Source of the DNA: Rhodococcoides fascians A25f
GTDB lineage: Bacteria; Actinomycetota; Actinomycetes; Mycobacteriales; Mycobacteriaceae
Length of the DNA stretch: 64,000 bases
Direction: 5' to 3'
Assembly (NCBI RefSeq): GCF_000760935.2
Contig: NZ_CP049744.1
Location: 3,751,501 to 3,815,500, forward strand
The notes beneath the pieces were generated by a model. The model saw only the letters and a program-made list of their open reading frames with translations. It was not told the DNA's origin and did no database searches. Both the position numbers and the translations under genes were made by a program. Of the stretch, positions 63,989 to 64,000 are shown in pieces. Within the stretch, counting starts at the first letter, position 1; every line of letters starts with the position of its first letter.

Positions 63989-64000
63989 ATGTGGTACCTG
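63989..64000 (+). CDS. Immunity-like paralogue 4, cut by window end
   Basis: ATGTGGTACCTG encodes MWYL and is identical to the first 12 nt of paralogue 1. It follows the orphan tip by 3 nt. The gene continues beyond the window. Confidence 0.55.

Overview
The window is high-GC actinobacterial chromosome. The gene order matches the Mycobacterium tuberculosis Rv3423c-Rv3457c neighbourhood (alr, nnr, glmS, glmM, rpsI/rplM, the ESX-4 locus, truA, rplQ-rpoA-rpsD-rpsK-rpsM-rpmJ-infA, then map-adk-secY and the rplO-rpmD-rpsE-rplR-rplF-rpsH block). An intact ESX-4 with eccE, F420/FMN luciferase-like enzymes and IniA/IniC-type dynamins points to Rhodococcus or a close relative in Mycobacteriales. This assignment is an inference from gene content and protein style; no database was searched.

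Layout. (1) 1-9.6 kb, plus strand: a membrane-stress-type operon with two dynamin-like GTPases flanking a membrane-anchored GrpE-like protein, two Hsp70-type ATPases without substrate-binding domains but with a transmembrane helix and an extracytoplasmic tail, a DxDxDG repeat protein, a C39-like cysteine peptidase-fold protein and a small acidic His-rich protein. An ECF sigma factor gene follows. (2) 10.1-24 kb: cell-wall and housekeeping genes (tsaE, an alpha/beta hydrolase, alr, nnr, a cupredoxin lipoprotein, glmS, glmM, rpsI, rplM), a hydrolase-fold protein that has lost its catalytic triad, and a three-gene ESX-associated operon. (3) 24.22-33.94 kb: a 9.7-kb phiRv1-like prophage satellite (large serine integrase, Xis-like HTH, PrimPol-helicase, small Zn and HTH proteins, HK97 prohead protease and major capsid, left-end cargo). 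It is inserted inside a DksA/TraR-type zinc-finger gene. The two gene halves lie at the two ends of the element and rejoin in frame across an 8-bp core, TCGTCGGT. (4) 34.1-48.1 kb: the ESX-4 type VII secretion locus (two WXG100 proteins, the Rv3446c-family protein, eccC, eccD, mycP, eccB, eccE). eccB has a probable 1-nt frameshift and eccD has a 33-nt in-frame tandem repeat. (5) 48.1-60.7 kb, almost all minus strand: an FMN reductase, truA, the rplQ-rpoA-rpsDKM-rpmJ-infA block, a plus-strand glycosyltransferase, map-adk-secY and the spc-type ribosomal block. (6) 60.8-64 kb, plus strand: two WXG100 proteins and a 400-residue type VII-type polymorphic toxin whose C-terminus is a colicin E3-like rRNase with the Asp-His-Glu spacing intact. 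A row of small immunity-like paralogues (one with a nonsense codon, one cut by the window edge) and an orphan toxin tip follow.

How the genes fit together: the ESX-4 machine in region 4 is a plausible exporter for the toxin and WXG100 partners in region 6 and for the EspC-like operon in region 2 (inference). The region 1 genes overlap or abut each other and look like one transcription unit coupling membrane remodelling GTPases with chaperone-type ATPases. The satellite makes its own capsid and protease but has no visible portal, terminase or tail genes, so it must depend on a helper for those functions.
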